DNA of 64,000 nucleotides, taken from assembly GCA_036389275.1 (NCBI GenBank), contig DASVQE010000066.1:62001-126000 (forward strand), written 5' to 3'. This document shows, piece by piece, positions 7,101 to 16,377 of this stretch (within the stretch, counting starts at the first letter, position 1; each line of letters begins with the position of its first letter). The notes beneath the pieces are model-generated. The model did not search any database and was not told the origin of the DNA. It saw only the letters and a list, made by a program, of their open reading frames with translations. The DNA is from QHVT01 sp036389275 (GTDB lineage Bacteria; Acidobacteriota; Thermoanaerobaculia; Gp7-AA8). The position numbers were made by a program, and so were the translations under genes.

Positions 7101-9455
7101 GCGCCGCGCAAACCACACCGCAAGTAACGAAGCGACCGTCAAACCACACACCCCCCACCCAACCTTCCACGTCCATGGGTCATACCAGACGCGTACGTCG
7201 AGCTCGCCGGGCGGGACGGCGAAGCCGAGGAAGCCGCCGTTGACGCGGATCGGATCGATGCGCGCCCCGTTGCGCTCCACTTTCCAGCCCGGCCACCAGG
7301 GGATGCTGCTGACCATCAGCGTGTAGCGCGGCGCTTTCACGTGCAGGCGGTAGGAGGTCGGGTGTGACTCCAGGATCTCCGAGGTGGCGATCGGCGCGTT
7401 CGGCGGGCGCGGTTTGAAAAAGTCGTCGTGCATCTGGCGGTTCTCGAGCTCGAGCTTCTCGATGAACGCCGTGTGCGCCCAACCTTCCGTCTGCCGCAGC
7501 TTCTCGTAAAAGGCGTTGTCGTCGAAGATGATGATCACGTTGCGCACCGGGAAAAAGCGCGGCAGCACGTCGGGATTCTCGAAGATCCGCCCGTCGCGCG
7601 AGTCGTAGAGCAGCCGGTAGCGGCCCGGCAGCGTGCCGGCCCAGGTGGTCAGCACGTAGCGCACGTTGAGATAGTCGATATACGCGCGCTCGAAGTTCGC
7701 CCACGGCGCGAAGTAGTTGTCGGCGTCGTAGTCGGTGATGAGCCGCAGCAGGCCGACGTAGCGGCCGTTCACCATCGGGTCATGCGCGCGCACGTCCTCG
7801 AAGCCGTAGAGCGCGGCCACGTTCGGGAAGAAGGCCGGTCCGCTGGCCACGATGCGGAACGGCTCGCGCGACGCGTTCTTCAGCTCCTCGAGCTTCTCCA
7901 GGATCGGCACGCGCGGATACATCCATTTGTCCGGCACCGTCGGGTTCCAGTCCCAGGCGGCATTCCACACTTCCGCCGTGACGGCGATCAGGAGTGCCAG
8001 CAGGACCCAATGACGCCGTTCCGTCATTGCGGCAACGAGCGCCACCAGCAACACGGCCACCGACGGCAGCATGGCCAGCACCGCCGCGTCGTGGTGATAC
8101 GGAATGCCGAAACGCGTGTGCACCAGAAGGAAGAGCAGCAGCGCGCTCGCGGCGGCGAGGCCGGTCAGCAGTGAGCGGCGGTCGCGCTCCGCGAGGTCGA
8201 CCGCGGCGGCGGTCTGCACCGCGAGCAGCAGCGCGAGCATCAGCCGCAGCCGCGCGTTGGCTGCGAGCCGGAAGACGAGATGGAACGCGGTGGCCACGCC
8301 CGGCCAGGAGAGGATGATGCCGAGGAGCAGGAGCGTGGCGATGACGAAAAACGCCTCGCGGGAGCGCCACCGTTTGCGCGCGATGACGTGGGCCAGCAGC
8401 GCGAACCACGCCGCCACGCCGAGGTAGCCGGCGAAGGCGGTGATCGACTCGGCGTGCGTCGGACCCCACGGAGTCTCCTGCGGCATTGTGCCGAAGAAGC
8501 GCGGCTGCACCAGCAGGATGGCCGACGGGAAGTCGGAGTAGGGCACCTCGAACTGCTGCGGGTTGGCCTTCAGTTGCTGGAATCGTTTCGATTTCGGCAG
8601 CGCCTCGGCGAACGGCGCGAGCAGCGGCATGGCCAGCAGCGCCGACACCGCCAGCGCGCCTCCGAGCGTCAGCAGCAGCCGCCACGTCGCCGCCCGTTCC
8701 ACGCAGACGATCCAGAGCACGTACAGCAGCGCCACGAAGAACGTGTGCGACACCGTCTCCGGATGTCCGCCGAAGAGCATGCACGTCCAGACCACCGCCG
8801 CGGCCACGAAGCGCGCGTACGTGCGGCGCTCGACGACGAGGTCGATCAGGTAGAACACCGCCGGCACGAACGACGCCGTCGTCGCCAGCGGAAAGTGCAG
8901 CCAGACGATGAGAAACGTGCAGAAGCCGAAGGCCACGCCGCCGATCGTCGAGGCGAGCTCCGAGTAGCCGCGCCGGCGGCACCACAAAAACGTGAACGTG
9001 GACGCGACCAGCAGCTTCATCGCCGCCTCCGCCGTCATCGCATGCGCGAGCGAGAGCGGCAAGGCAAGGATGCGCAGCGGCGAGAGCGCGGAGCTCTGCG
9101 CGTTCGCCAGCAGCGGATAGCCGCACGCGGAGAGGTGGTTCCAGAGCGGCGCCGACAGCGAGCGCCACGCCTCGCGGGCCTGATGCGCCCACGGCACGAT
9201 CTGCAGCACGATGTCGTTCATCTGCCCGTTGAGCGCGCGATGGTCTTTCGTCCAGTACGCCCACGGCGGCAGCGTCTTCAGGAAATCGACCGGCAGGTTG
9301 ACGAAGTCCTGCGTCAGCGGCTCGTAGAGGTAGACGAAGACCAGCGCGTAGAAAAAGAGCGCGACCCGTTTCGGCAGCTCGACGCCGGAGCGCCGCGCCA
9401 GCCACACCGCCAGCGCGTAGAGCGCGCCTACGTAGAACCAGGTCGGGTTGAACAC
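7053..9455 (-). CDS. YfhO-like multispanning membrane protein (copy A)
   Basis: 800 residues. About a dozen hydrophobic segments run from residue 5 to about 480 (for example YVGALYALAVWLA, LALPLSLAHAMTAEAAMKLL), with a soluble C-terminal domain of some 300 residues and a final membrane segment. Sequence features such as MSSIPWWPGWKVERNGARIDPIRVNGGFLGFAVP are typical of bacterial YfhO-type proteins, thought to be GT-C-like glycosyltransferases that decorate envelope polymers. The GTG start at 9455 lies 28 bases inside the upstream paralogue, from which it probably arose by tandem duplication. The last codons (REHGTRNTEHGTERAA) are encoded by the heptamer repeat. The sugar and acceptor are unknown. 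Confidence 0.8.
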   Translation of the reverse strand: MFNPTWFYVGALYALAVWLARRSGVELPKRVALFFYALVFVYLYEPLTQDFVNLPVDFLKTLPPWAYWTKDHRALNGQMNDIVLQIVPWAHQAREAWRSLSAPLWNHLSACGYPLLANAQSSALSPLRILALPLSLAHAMTAEAAMKLLVASTFTFLWCRRRGYSELASTIGGVAFGFCTFLIVWLHFPLATTASFVPAVFYLIDLVVERRTYARFVAAAVVWTCMLFGGHPETVSHTFFVALLYVLWIVCVERAATWRLLLTLGGALAVSALLAMPLLAPFAEALPKSKRFQQLKANPQQFEVPYSDFPSAILLVQPRFFGTMPQETPWGPTHAESITAFAGYLGVAAWFALLAHVIARKRWRSREAFFVIATLLLLGIILSWPGVATAFHLVFRLAANARLRLMLALLLAVQTAAAVDLAERDRRSLLTGLAAASALLLFLLVHTRFGIPYHHDAAVLAMLPSVAVLLVALVAAMTERRHWVLLALLIAVTAEVWNAAWDWNPTVPDKWMYPRVPILEKLEELKNASREPFRIVASGPAFFPNVAALYGFEDVRAHDPMVNGRYVGLLRLITDYDADNYFAPWANFERAYIDYLNVRYVLTTWAGTLPGRYRLLYDSRDGRIFENPDVLPRFFPVRNVIIIFDDNAFYEKLRQTEGWAHTAFIEKLELENRQMHDDFFKPRPPNAPIATSEILESHPTSYRLHVKAPRYTLMVSSIPWWPGWKVERNGARIDPIRVNGGFLGFAVPPGELDVRVWYDPWTWKVGWGVCGLTVASLLAVWFARREHGTRNTEHGTERAA

Positions 9456-11713
9456 GCGGCGCGGATCATAACCACGATCGTGAGCAGCGCCACGGCCGCG
9501 CCGCCATAAAAACTGAGCGGCAGATAGCGCACGCGCACGACGCCGGAGCCGGGCGGCACCACGAAGCCGAGGAACGCGCCGTTGACCTGCAGCGGCTCGA
9601 GCGAGCGGCCGTTGTACGTCACGCGCCAGCCCGGCCAGAAGGCGATGCTGCTGACGACGAGCGTGTGCCGCGGCGCATCGACGCGCATGGCGTTCTTCGC
9701 CGTCATGGTCACGCGCGCTTCCGGCGCAGTCGCCGGGCGCGGCGAGAGGAGATCGCGTCCGGCCGCTTCGCTCACCGGCAGGATGCGCACGACGGCGGTG
9801 GTGCGGAGGTCGATCTCCGGGAGCTTCGCGTAGTCGGGCGTGAGCAGCACGTTGCGCGCGGCGAAAAAGCGCGGCAGCACGCTCCGGTTTTCGTAGAGCC
9901 GTCCGTCGGGACCGTCGTAGAGGAGGCGGTGCCGCGCCAGCACGGCGCCCGGCTCGGTCACGATCCAGCGGACGTTGAGGTAGTCGAGCAGCGGCGACTC
10001 GCCGTCCTTCCATTTCGCGTAGTAGTCGTGCGGGTCGTAGCCGGTCAGCAGCGTGAGCAGGCCGATGTAGCGGCCGTTGCTCATCGGGTCGTGCACGCGC
10101 ACGTCGGCCAGACCGAAGACGGCGTTGGTGTTCGGGAAGAGCGCGCCGCCGAGTCCGACGATGCGCTCGCCGCTGCGCGGCATGGCGTCCACGAGCGGCG
10201 TGTGCGGATAGAGCTCGCGCAGCGGACGGACGGGATTCCAGGCGTGCGCCGCCAGCCACAGCTCGGCGAAGAGCGCCGCGGCGACGGCGAGGCGGATGCG
10301 CGTGACGGCGGCGAGCAAGACGACCGCGCTCGGGATGAGAGTCATCAGCGCGAAGTGCTTCGCCTGGGCGTCGGGAAAGACGTTGCGCGTGGCGATCACG
10401 ATCATCGCCGCGAGCGCGCCGGCGATGGCGGCGTAGAGCGGCAGCCGCTCGCGCTTCATCACGTCCAGCAGCGCCGCGGTCATGGCCGCGGCGAAGAAGG
10501 CCAGCTCGACCCGCAGCCTGAAATTCAACGCGAGCGCGAAGAGCGCCCGGAACGGCGCGCTGACGATGGCCACGTCGTCGACGATCAGAAAGGCGAAGAG
10601 CGCGGCCAGCAGCAGGAAGACTTCGCGCTCGCGGAAGCGTCGCCGCGCGATCGCATGCGCGGCCAGGCCGAACCACGCCCCGATGCCGAGGATCCCGGCG
10701 AACCCGCACATCGTCTCGGCGACGGCCGGTCCGTGGATCGGGCCGGGACGCTCGCCGAAGAAGCGCGGCTGCACGAGCGGAGTCAAAGACGGCAGATCGG
10801 AGTAGGCGGTGGCGCCTTCGTGCGCGCGCACCTCGAGGTATTGGTAGCGCGAGGTCTTGCGCATCGTCTCGAGGAACGGCGCCAGGATCGGCGCGGAGAG
10901 CAGCAGCGCCACACCCGACACCGCGGCCAGCGTGCCGAGCAGGCGCACGCCGCGCCGTTCGGCGAAGGCAATCCAGAGCGCGTAGAGCACGGCGAAGAAG
11001 ACCAGATGCGCGGCGGTCTCCGGATGTCCGCCGGCCAGCACCGCCGGCCCGAGAAACGCGGCGTAGACGAAGCGGCCGCAGGTGCGCCGCTCGGCCAGCA
11101 GGTCGATCTGCAGAAAGACGGATGGAAGGAAGGCCGCAACGGTGGCAAGAGGGAAGTGCAGCCAGACCACGATGGCCGTGCCGAAGCCGAAAGCGATCGC
11201 GCCGGCGATGCTCGGAATCACCTCGTAGCGCCGTCTGCACCACAGAAACATGGTCGTCAGCGCCAGCAGCATCTTCATCGCCGCCTCGGCCGTCACGGCG
11301 TAGCCGAACGGCAGCGGCAGCGCGAGCAGGCGCAGCGGCGAGAAGGCCTGGCTCTGCATGTTCGCCGCGAGCGGATAGCCGCAGCCGGCCAGCTCGTTCC
11401 AGAGCGGCGGCGTCAGCGCGCGCCACGACGCGCGCACCTGCTCGGCCCACGGCATCAGCTGGAAGAGGAGGTCCTGCGTCTCGTAGTTCGAGACGTTGAA
11501 CTTCGTCACGCCGGCCGCGGTCCACGGCGCGACGAGTTTCAGGATGTCGGTGGCGAGGTTGACGTACGGCCCGGTCAGCGGCCGGAAGAGCCACGCCACG
11601 ACCAGCGCGTAGAACAGCAGCGCCACGCGCTTCGGCAACTCGAGCCGCGCGCGCCGCACCAGCCAGACCGCCGCGGCGTAGAGCGCCGCGACGTAGAGCC
11701 AGGTGAGGTTCAC
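9428..11713 (-). CDS. YfhO-like multispanning membrane protein (copy B)
   Basis: 761 residues with the same architecture as the gene downstream: a multi-spanning N-terminal half and a soluble C-terminal domain (VVSSIAFWPGWRVTYNGRSLEPLQVNGAFLGFVVPPG). The first 60 residues align closely with copy A (LELPKRVALLFYALV versus VELPKRVALFFYALV). The GTG start overlaps the tyrA stop as GTGA, and its end overlaps copy A by 28 bases, so the three genes form one minus-strand unit. Probably a GT-C-fold glycosyltransferase or polymer-modifying protein at the inner membrane; the function is by family resemblance only. Confidence 0.8.
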   Translation of the reverse strand: MNLTWLYVAALYAAAVWLVRRARLELPKRVALLFYALVVAWLFRPLTGPYVNLATDILKLVAPWTAAGVTKFNVSNYETQDLLFQLMPWAEQVRASWRALTPPLWNELAGCGYPLAANMQSQAFSPLRLLALPLPFGYAVTAEAAMKMLLALTTMFLWCRRRYEVIPSIAGAIAFGFGTAIVVWLHFPLATVAAFLPSVFLQIDLLAERRTCGRFVYAAFLGPAVLAGGHPETAAHLVFFAVLYALWIAFAERRGVRLLGTLAAVSGVALLLSAPILAPFLETMRKTSRYQYLEVRAHEGATAYSDLPSLTPLVQPRFFGERPGPIHGPAVAETMCGFAGILGIGAWFGLAAHAIARRRFREREVFLLLAALFAFLIVDDVAIVSAPFRALFALALNFRLRVELAFFAAAMTAALLDVMKRERLPLYAAIAGALAAMIVIATRNVFPDAQAKHFALMTLIPSAVVLLAAVTRIRLAVAAALFAELWLAAHAWNPVRPLRELYPHTPLVDAMPRSGERIVGLGGALFPNTNAVFGLADVRVHDPMSNGRYIGLLTLLTGYDPHDYYAKWKDGESPLLDYLNVRWIVTEPGAVLARHRLLYDGPDGRLYENRSVLPRFFAARNVLLTPDYAKLPEIDLRTTAVVRILPVSEAAGRDLLSPRPATAPEARVTMTAKNAMRVDAPRHTLVVSSIAFWPGWRVTYNGRSLEPLQVNGAFLGFVVPPGSGVVRVRYLPLSFYGGAAVALLTIVVMIRAACSTRPGST

Positions 11714-12444
11714 AGCGTCCGCCGGAAGCGCTGCGCTTTTGCGAATAGCTCGCGCGGGTCGCCGTCGATCAGCTCGCGCACGATCGTCGCGAGCGCGTCC
11801 GCATGCGGCGCGAGCGTCTCCCGATTCGCCGCGAGCAGCGGCGCCCAGACGGTCGCGTCGCTACTAGCCAGCCGGAGAAAGGTTGCCAGCCCGCTGCCGG
11901 CGAATCGTGCCACGTCGCGGTCGTCGAGATAGGCGGCGAGCGCGGTCGAGAGAAGCTGCGGCAGTTGGCTGACCAGGGCCATCGCGTCGTCGTGCTCGCG
12001 CGCGTCGACGCGCTCGCTGCGCGCGCCGCAGTCGGCGATCATCTGCTCGACCAGCGCATCGTCATCATCGACGAACCAACGCTTCCCTTCAAACAGATCC
12101 GCCCGCGCGGCCGCCAGCCCGCTCTGCTCCGACCCGGCCATCGGATGTCCGGCGACGAATCGCGCGTGCCCAAGCTCGCGCAACGGCTGCATCAACCCGC
12201 ACGCGGAAGTGACGAGCGTTTGCGTCTCGCGCAAATGCCCGATGGCGACATCCAGCGGCGCCGCCAGCAGCGTCAGATCGGCATCGCCGAAATGCTCGAC
12301 CCGTTCATCGGCCGCACCCGCCCGCCGCGCCTCCTCGAGCGACACATGCGGATCGACATACCGCACGTACCACCCACGCGCACGCAGCGCCATCCCGGCC
12401 GACCCGCCGATGAGTCCCAGTCCGGCGATGAGGATGGTGGGCAA
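11710..12444 (-). CDS. tyrA: prephenate dehydrogenase
   Basis: 244 residues. An NAD-binding Rossmann start (ILIAGLGLIGGSAGMAL) is followed by the family's substrate region GHPMAGSEQSGLAAARADLFEG, with the conserved His and Ser, and a helical C-terminal dimer domain. It converts prephenate to 4-hydroxyphenylpyruvate for tyrosine. It is on the short side, with no ACT regulatory domain, so tyrosine feedback is not obvious. The start is a TTG at 12444, chosen because the Rossmann motif begins two codons later and no ATG or GTG is available before the upstream gene ends at 12459. Confidence 0.9.
   Translation of the reverse strand: MPTILIAGLGLIGGSAGMALRARGWYVRYVDPHVSLEEARRAGAADERVEHFGDADLTLLAAPLDVAIGHLRETQTLVTSACGLMQPLRELGHARFVAGHPMAGSEQSGLAAARADLFEGKRWFVDDDDALVEQMIADCGARSERVDAREHDDAMALVSQLPQLLSTALAAYLDDRDVARFAGSGLATFLRLASSDATVWAPLLAANRETLAPHADALATIVRELIDGDPRELFAKAQRFRRTL
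12219..12235. repeat. 17-base palindrome TTTGCG-N5-CGCAAA (copy 1)
   Basis: Exact copy with spacer TCTCG, inside tyrA. One of six exact copies between 12 and 30 kb. Confidence 0.85.
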
Positions 12445-12458
12445 TGCGGTTCCGTCAA

Positions 12459-13001
12459 TTACCTCGCCATCAAAATCAACGTCCGATCCACCACCTGCGA
12501 ACTGGTCACGTCAAAGTACGGCCGTTGAATGGTGACGCGCGGGCGGTTCGGGCGCGGTGCGATCTCGGCGGCTTTGTAGGAGCCGACCGCTTTCGAGGCG
12601 TCGGTCTTGAGGTTCATCTTCTCGAGCAGCGGCTGGATGTTGTGCTGGTCGGTGGCGAGGTCACCGGCGCGGTAGTACGCCTGCGGCTTGGCCGCGCTCA
12701 GGTTGTTCGTGGCGTCGGGCGCGACTTCCTTGTAGCCGTACTCCTTCGCGTAGAACTCCGCCACCTGCTCGACCGGCGCGTCGGTGTCGTAGACGGCCAC
12801 CGGCGGCGGCTCCTGTCCTTCACTCATCGTGCGGAAGGCCTGCTTGGTCGTATCGGTCAGCGGACCGAGGTAGCGGGAGCCGGGATAGATGACGAAGCTG
12901 AACGCCTCCGGCTCGGCGTACTCCTCTTCTCCTTTGCACGAGGTGAAAAGAGCAGCCAGGACGACGAGGAGCGACAACAGCAGACGGGATCGTGTGGACA
13001 A
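12459..13001 (-). CDS. predicted lipoprotein of unknown function
   Basis: 180 residues if started at the TTG at 13001, which is preceded by GGAGG seven bases upstream. An ATG at 13037 would add 12 residues but has no ribosome site. The N-terminus is basic, then hydrophobic, and reaches the lipobox LFTSC, so the mature protein is probably lipid-anchored at Cys about 23. The mature part is soluble, alpha/beta-looking and ends with a strand-rich region (RPRVTIQRPYFDVTSSQVVDRTLILMAR). I do not recognise the family. It sits two bases-wide gaps away from its neighbours, between tyrA and a small unknown gene, in the queC-to-YfhO operon. Confidence 0.75.
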   Translation of the reverse strand: MSTRSRLLLSLLVVLAALFTSCKGEEEYAEPEAFSFVIYPGSRYLGPLTDTTKQAFRTMSEGQEPPPVAVYDTDAPVEQVAEFYAKEYGYKEVAPDATNNLSAAKPQAYYRAGDLATDQHNIQPLLEKMNLKTDASKAVGSYKAAEIAPRPNRPRVTIQRPYFDVTSSQVVDRTLILMAR

Positions 13002-13040
13002 CGCAATGCCTCCAGTGGTTTCTCGGGCGCGAATCATAAT

Positions 13041-13355
13041 TCAGAGGCCGAGATAGTCGCCGATCGGGTGTCCGACCACATCTTCGAAGCGCTGCGCGTA
13101 CGAGCGGATCGCGCCGGCGGCCTCGTCGAGAAAAATCCGCTCGACCCGGAACAGCGGCACGAACATCGTGATCAGGTCGATCTCCGATTCCTCGCCGCGC
13201 GCGAGCTGCCGCACCCAGTCGTCGAACGAGTCGAGATTGATGGCGCGCATCGTCACGCCGGCGGCGGAGAGGCTGCGCAGCAGTCCGAAGAATTTCTCCT
13301 TCGGATTCACCAGATTGACGATCACCAGCGACGACGGATCGAACCCTTCGATCAT
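13041..13355 (-). CDS. small protein of unknown function
   Basis: 104 residues, soluble, with no signal peptide. A short beta-alpha pattern (SLVIVNLVNPKEKFFGLLRSLSAAGVTMRAINLDSFDDW is visible at residues 9-48) and an acidic-hydrophobic C-terminus are all that can be said. It overlaps the methylmalonyl-CoA epimerase stop by the ATGA junction at 13352-13355, which suggests coupled translation and perhaps a common use. I do not recognise a family. Confidence 0.75.
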   Translation of the reverse strand: MIEGFDPSSLVIVNLVNPKEKFFGLLRSLSAAGVTMRAINLDSFDDWVRQLARGEESEIDLITMFVPLFRVERIFLDEAAGAIRSYAQRFEDVVGHPIGDYLGL

Positions 13356-13753
13356 TCGATCTTCTCCGACAGCTCGATCAGCACGCCGTTGCCGGCGGCC
13401 GGATGGAGAAAGGCGACGCGGCAGCCGTGCGCGCCCGGCACCGGCGTCTCGTTGATCAGCCGGTAGCCTTCGGCCTGCAGCCGCGCCAGATGCGCCGGCA
13501 GATCGTCGACGCGCAGGCAGATGTGGTGAATCCCTTCGCCGCGCTTCTCGATGAACTTCGCGATCGGCGAGTCGGCGGACGTCGGCTCGAGCAGTTCGAG
13601 ATTCGCGTCGCCGACGGAGAGGAAGGCCGTCTTCACGCGCTGCGTGTCGACCACTTCCGTATGCTCGACGGCCAGGCCGAGGGACTCGTAGATGCGCGCG
13701 GCGTCGAGCGAGCGGACGGCGATGCCGATGTGATCGAGTGTCGGTTTCTTCAT
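13352..13753 (-). CDS. mce: methylmalonyl-CoA epimerase
   Basis: 133 residues of the glyoxalase/VOC fold. It interconverts the (R) and (S) forms of methylmalonyl-CoA for propionate or odd-chain metabolism. Visible features are the paired beta-alpha-beta modules, the metal His in LDHIGIAVRSLDAA (near residue 7), the second-module HHICLRVDD, and a Glu in the C-terminal LIELSEK. Length and motifs match the family closely. It overlaps queE upstream and the small unknown gene downstream, each by four bases. Methylmalonyl-CoA mutase is not in the window. Confidence 0.92.
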   Translation of the reverse strand: MKKPTLDHIGIAVRSLDAARIYESLGLAVEHTEVVDTQRVKTAFLSVGDANLELLEPTSADSPIAKFIEKRGEGIHHICLRVDDLPAHLARLQAEGYRLINETPVPGAHGCRVAFLHPAAGNGVLIELSEKIE

Positions 13754-14382
13754 ACTCCGCGCGCCTCCGCTCCCCAGATGTGTTTGTGCAGTTGCGTCTG
13801 CAAGCGCGCCGGGACGCGGTCGGCCAGCATCCATTCGGCGAGCGACTTGATGTCCAGCAGGTTCCAGACCGGCGAGAAGAGGATGGTCTGCCGCTCGAGG
13901 TTCCGCTCGGCGATCACGGTGCGCGCAAAGTCGTAGTCGTCGCGATCGGCGATGACGAACTTCACCTCGTCGTGCGCGCGCAGCCGCTCGAGATTCTCCC
14001 AGCGATTCTTCGACGCTTCGCCCGAGCCGGGACATTTGACGTCGAGGATCAGCTTCGCGCGCGGATCGACGGGCGTCGTGTCGATCGAGCCGGAGGTCTC
14101 GATCAGCACTTCGTACTCTTCGTCGCAGAGGCGCGCGATCAGCTCGAACGCTTCGCTCTGCGCCAGCGGCTCGCCGCCGGTGATCTCGACCAGCCTGCAG
14201 CCGTACGCGCGCACCCGTTCGAGCACTTCGTCGAGCGACATGCGCATGCCGCCGGTGAACGTGTACTCCGAGTCGCACCACGTGCAGCGGAGGTTGCAGC
14301 CGGTGAGGCGCACGAAGACGCAGGGACGGCCCGCGTGGGACGACTCGCCCTGGATCGAGAAGAAGATTTCAGTGACGCGCAT
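13750..14382 (-). CDS. queE: 7-carboxy-7-deazaguanine synthase
   Basis: 210 residues. A radical-SAM enzyme that rearranges 6-carboxytetrahydropterin to CDG in the queuosine/7-deazaguanine route. It starts MRVTEIFFSIQGESSHAGRP, the QueE signature, followed by the cluster-binding CNLRCTWCD with its upstream Cys partner, and ITGGEPLAQ. The ATG at 14382 is preferred over the one 18 bases upstream because the family begins exactly at the EIFFSIQGE strand. It overlaps queC by 14 bases. QueD and QueF are not in view, so the pathway must be completed elsewhere. Confidence 0.94.
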   Translation of the reverse strand: MRVTEIFFSIQGESSHAGRPCVFVRLTGCNLRCTWCDSEYTFTGGMRMSLDEVLERVRAYGCRLVEITGGEPLAQSEAFELIARLCDEEYEVLIETSGSIDTTPVDPRAKLILDVKCPGSGEASKNRWENLERLRAHDEVKFVIADRDDYDFARTVIAERNLERQTILFSPVWNLLDIKSLAEWMLADRVPARLQTQLHKHIWGAEARGV

Positions 14383-15043
14383 ACACCGTCGGGTCTGCAA
14401 CGCCCGCTTCCTCGAATCCCTTCCTTCGCAATAGACAACTGTCGCAGTGCCCGCACGCGCTCCCGTCCGCCGCCGGGTCGTAGCAGGAGTGCGTCAGGGC
14501 GTAGTCGACGCCGAGCGTTGTGCCGCGGCGGATGATGTCCGCCTTGCTGAGATTGAGCAGCGGAGCGACGAGGCGCGGCGTGCCGTGCTCGACGCCGCTG
14601 CGCGTGCCTTTGAGGATCACCTGCTGGAAGGCGGCAATGAAGTCGGGACGGCAGTCGGGATATCCGGAAGAATCGACTTCATTCACTCCGATCCAGATCT
14701 CCTCCGCCTGGCGCGATTCGGCGAACCCCAGGGCCAGCGCGAGAAAGATCGTGTTGCGCGCCGGCACGTAAGTCACCGGGATGCCGGGCGCGCCGACGGC
14801 GTCTTTCGGTACGTCGATGTCGCTGGTGAGCGCGCTGGCGCCGAAGAGGCGGAGGCCGAGCGGATAGACGACGTGCTCGTCGACGCCGAGCGACTCCGCC
14901 ACGCGCCGCGCCGCGTCCAGCTCGACGCCGTGGCGCTGGCCGTAGAGGAACGACAGCGCGTGGCAGGAGCGCCCTTCGCCGCGCGCGATGGCCAGCACGG
15001 TGGCGGAGTCGAGGCCGCCCGAGAGGAGGATCACCGCTCTCAC
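14369..15043 (-). CDS. queC: 7-cyano-7-deazaguanine synthase
   Basis: 224 residues. It uses ATP and ammonia to turn CDG into preQ0. The PP-loop VILLSGGLDSATVLA is at the N-terminus, FLYGQRHGVEL follows, and the zinc ligands are in SCYDPAADGSACGHCDSC near the end. The GTG at 15043 begins right at the PP-loop strand. It is the first gene of a minus-strand operon with queE and mce, and divergent from deoA with only 20 bases between starts, so their promoters must overlap each other's coding sequence. Confidence 0.95.
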   Translation of the reverse strand: MRAVILLSGGLDSATVLAIARGEGRSCHALSFLYGQRHGVELDAARRVAESLGVDEHVVYPLGLRLFGASALTSDIDVPKDAVGAPGIPVTYVPARNTIFLALALGFAESRQAEEIWIGVNEVDSSGYPDCRPDFIAAFQQVILKGTRSGVEHGTPRLVAPLLNLSKADIIRRGTTLGVDYALTHSCYDPAADGSACGHCDSCLLRRKGFEEAGVADPTVYARH

Positions 15044-15063
15044 GCGAGCTATGCTACCGCCCT

Positions 15064-16377
15064 ATGTCTGACTACAGCGTCTACGAGCTTCTCAACAAAA
15101 AGCGCCGCGGCGGGCCGCTCGATCCGCGCGAGATCGAGTTTTTCGTGGAAGGCTTCACGCGCGGCACCATTCCCGACTACCAGATGTCGGCGCTGCTGAT
15201 GGCCATCGCCATCAACGGCATGACCGCCGAGGAGATGGCGACGCTGACGCAGGCCATGCTCCGCTCGGGCGAGCAGTGGCACCTGCGCGACAGCTACGAC
15301 TTCATCGCCGACAAGCATTCCACCGGCGGCGTCGGCGACAAGGTGTCGCTCGTGCTCTCGCCGTGGGTGGCCGCGTGCGGCGTGAAGATCGGGATGCTCT
15401 CCGGCCGCGGCCTCGGGCACACCGGCGGCACGCTCGACAAGCTCGAGGCCATTCCGCGCTTCAACGCGCGGCTCTCGCGCGCGGAGTTCGAGCGCTGCGT
15501 GAGCGAGGCCGGCTGCGTGATCTCCACGTCGACCGAAGGCATCGCGCCGGCCGACAAGAAGATCTACGCGCTGCGCGACGTCACCGGCACCGTCGAGTCG
15601 CTGCCGCTCATCACCGCCTCGATCATGTCGAAGAAGCTGGCCATGGGCGCGTCGGCGCTCGTGCTCGACGTCAAGACCGGCAGCGGCGCGTTCATGCGCC
15701 ACTACCAGGACTCGAAGGCGCTCGCGCAGAGCCTCATCGCCGCCGCCGCCGGATCGGGCACGCGCGTCGAGGCGCTGATCACCGACATGGACCGCCCGCT
15801 CGGCGTCGCCGCCGGCAACGCCAATGAGATCGTCGAGACGATCGAGGTGCTCAAAGGCCGCGGGCCGCAGGACGTGCTCGAGGTGACGCGCGCGCAGGCG
15901 GAGCGGACGCTCGTGCTCTCCGGCCGCTTTGACGAGACCTCGGCGCGCGCAGCGCTCGACGACGCGCTCACGTCGGGCCGCGCCGCCGAACAGGCGCGCA
16001 TCTGGATCGCCGCGCAAGGCGGCGACCCGGAGATCGTCGACGACTACTCGCGCCTGCCGCAGCCGCGCACGACCCTCGAGGTGAAAGCGCCGCAAAGCGG
16101 CACCATCACCCACATCGACACCTATCGCGCGGGCATGTTCACGGTCGATTTAGGCGCCGGCCGCAAGAAAGCCGACGACGTCATCGACTACGCCGCCGGA
16201 GTGATGTTCGACCGCAACACCGGCGACGAAGTCCGCGCCGGCGAAGTGATCGCCCGCATCCAGCTCGGCACCGCCGAGCGCGACGCGGAAGAACTGCGCG
16301 CGCGGTTCCTGTCGTTCGTGACGATCGGAGATGAGGCAGCGCCGGAGCGGGCGCTGGTGCATGAGCATTTGCGGTGA
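15064..16377 (+). CDS. deoA: thymidine / pyrimidine-nucleoside phosphorylase
   Basis: 437 residues. It cleaves thymidine (and perhaps uridine) with phosphate to a base and deoxyribose-1-phosphate. The family motif KHSTGGVGDKVSLVL (phosphate and substrate binding) is near residue 82. SGRGLGHTGGTLDKLEAIP and KKLAMGASALVLDVKTGSGAFM follow, and the small C-terminal domain closes with a biotinyl-like fold. It forms a degradation pair with deoB, which isomerises the sugar phosphate. The stop overlaps brnT by GTGA at 16374, so a toxin gene is translated straight after it. Confidence 0.95.
   Translation: MSDYSVYELLNKKRRGGPLDPREIEFFVEGFTRGTIPDYQMSALLMAIAINGMTAEEMATLTQAMLRSGEQWHLRDSYDFIADKHSTGGVGDKVSLVLSPWVAACGVKIGMLSGRGLGHTGGTLDKLEAIPRFNARLSRAEFERCVSEAGCVISTSTEGIAPADKKIYALRDVTGTVESLPLITASIMSKKLAMGASALVLDVKTGSGAFMRHYQDSKALAQSLIAAAAGSGTRVEALITDMDRPLGVAAGNANEIVETIEVLKGRGPQDVLEVTRAQAERTLVLSGRFDETSARAALDDALTSGRAAEQARIWIAAQGGDPEIVDDYSRLPQPRTTLEVKAPQSGTITHIDTYRAGMFTVDLGAGRKKADDVIDYAAGVMFDRNTGDEVRAGEVIARIQLGTAERDAEELRARFLSFVTIGDEAAPERALVHEHLR

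Noticed and set aside
7053..11594. 1513-codon open frame over both YfhO-like genes
   Set aside because: The upstream half is a frame-shifted reading of copy B; homology to YfhO in this frame begins at the GTG at 9455.
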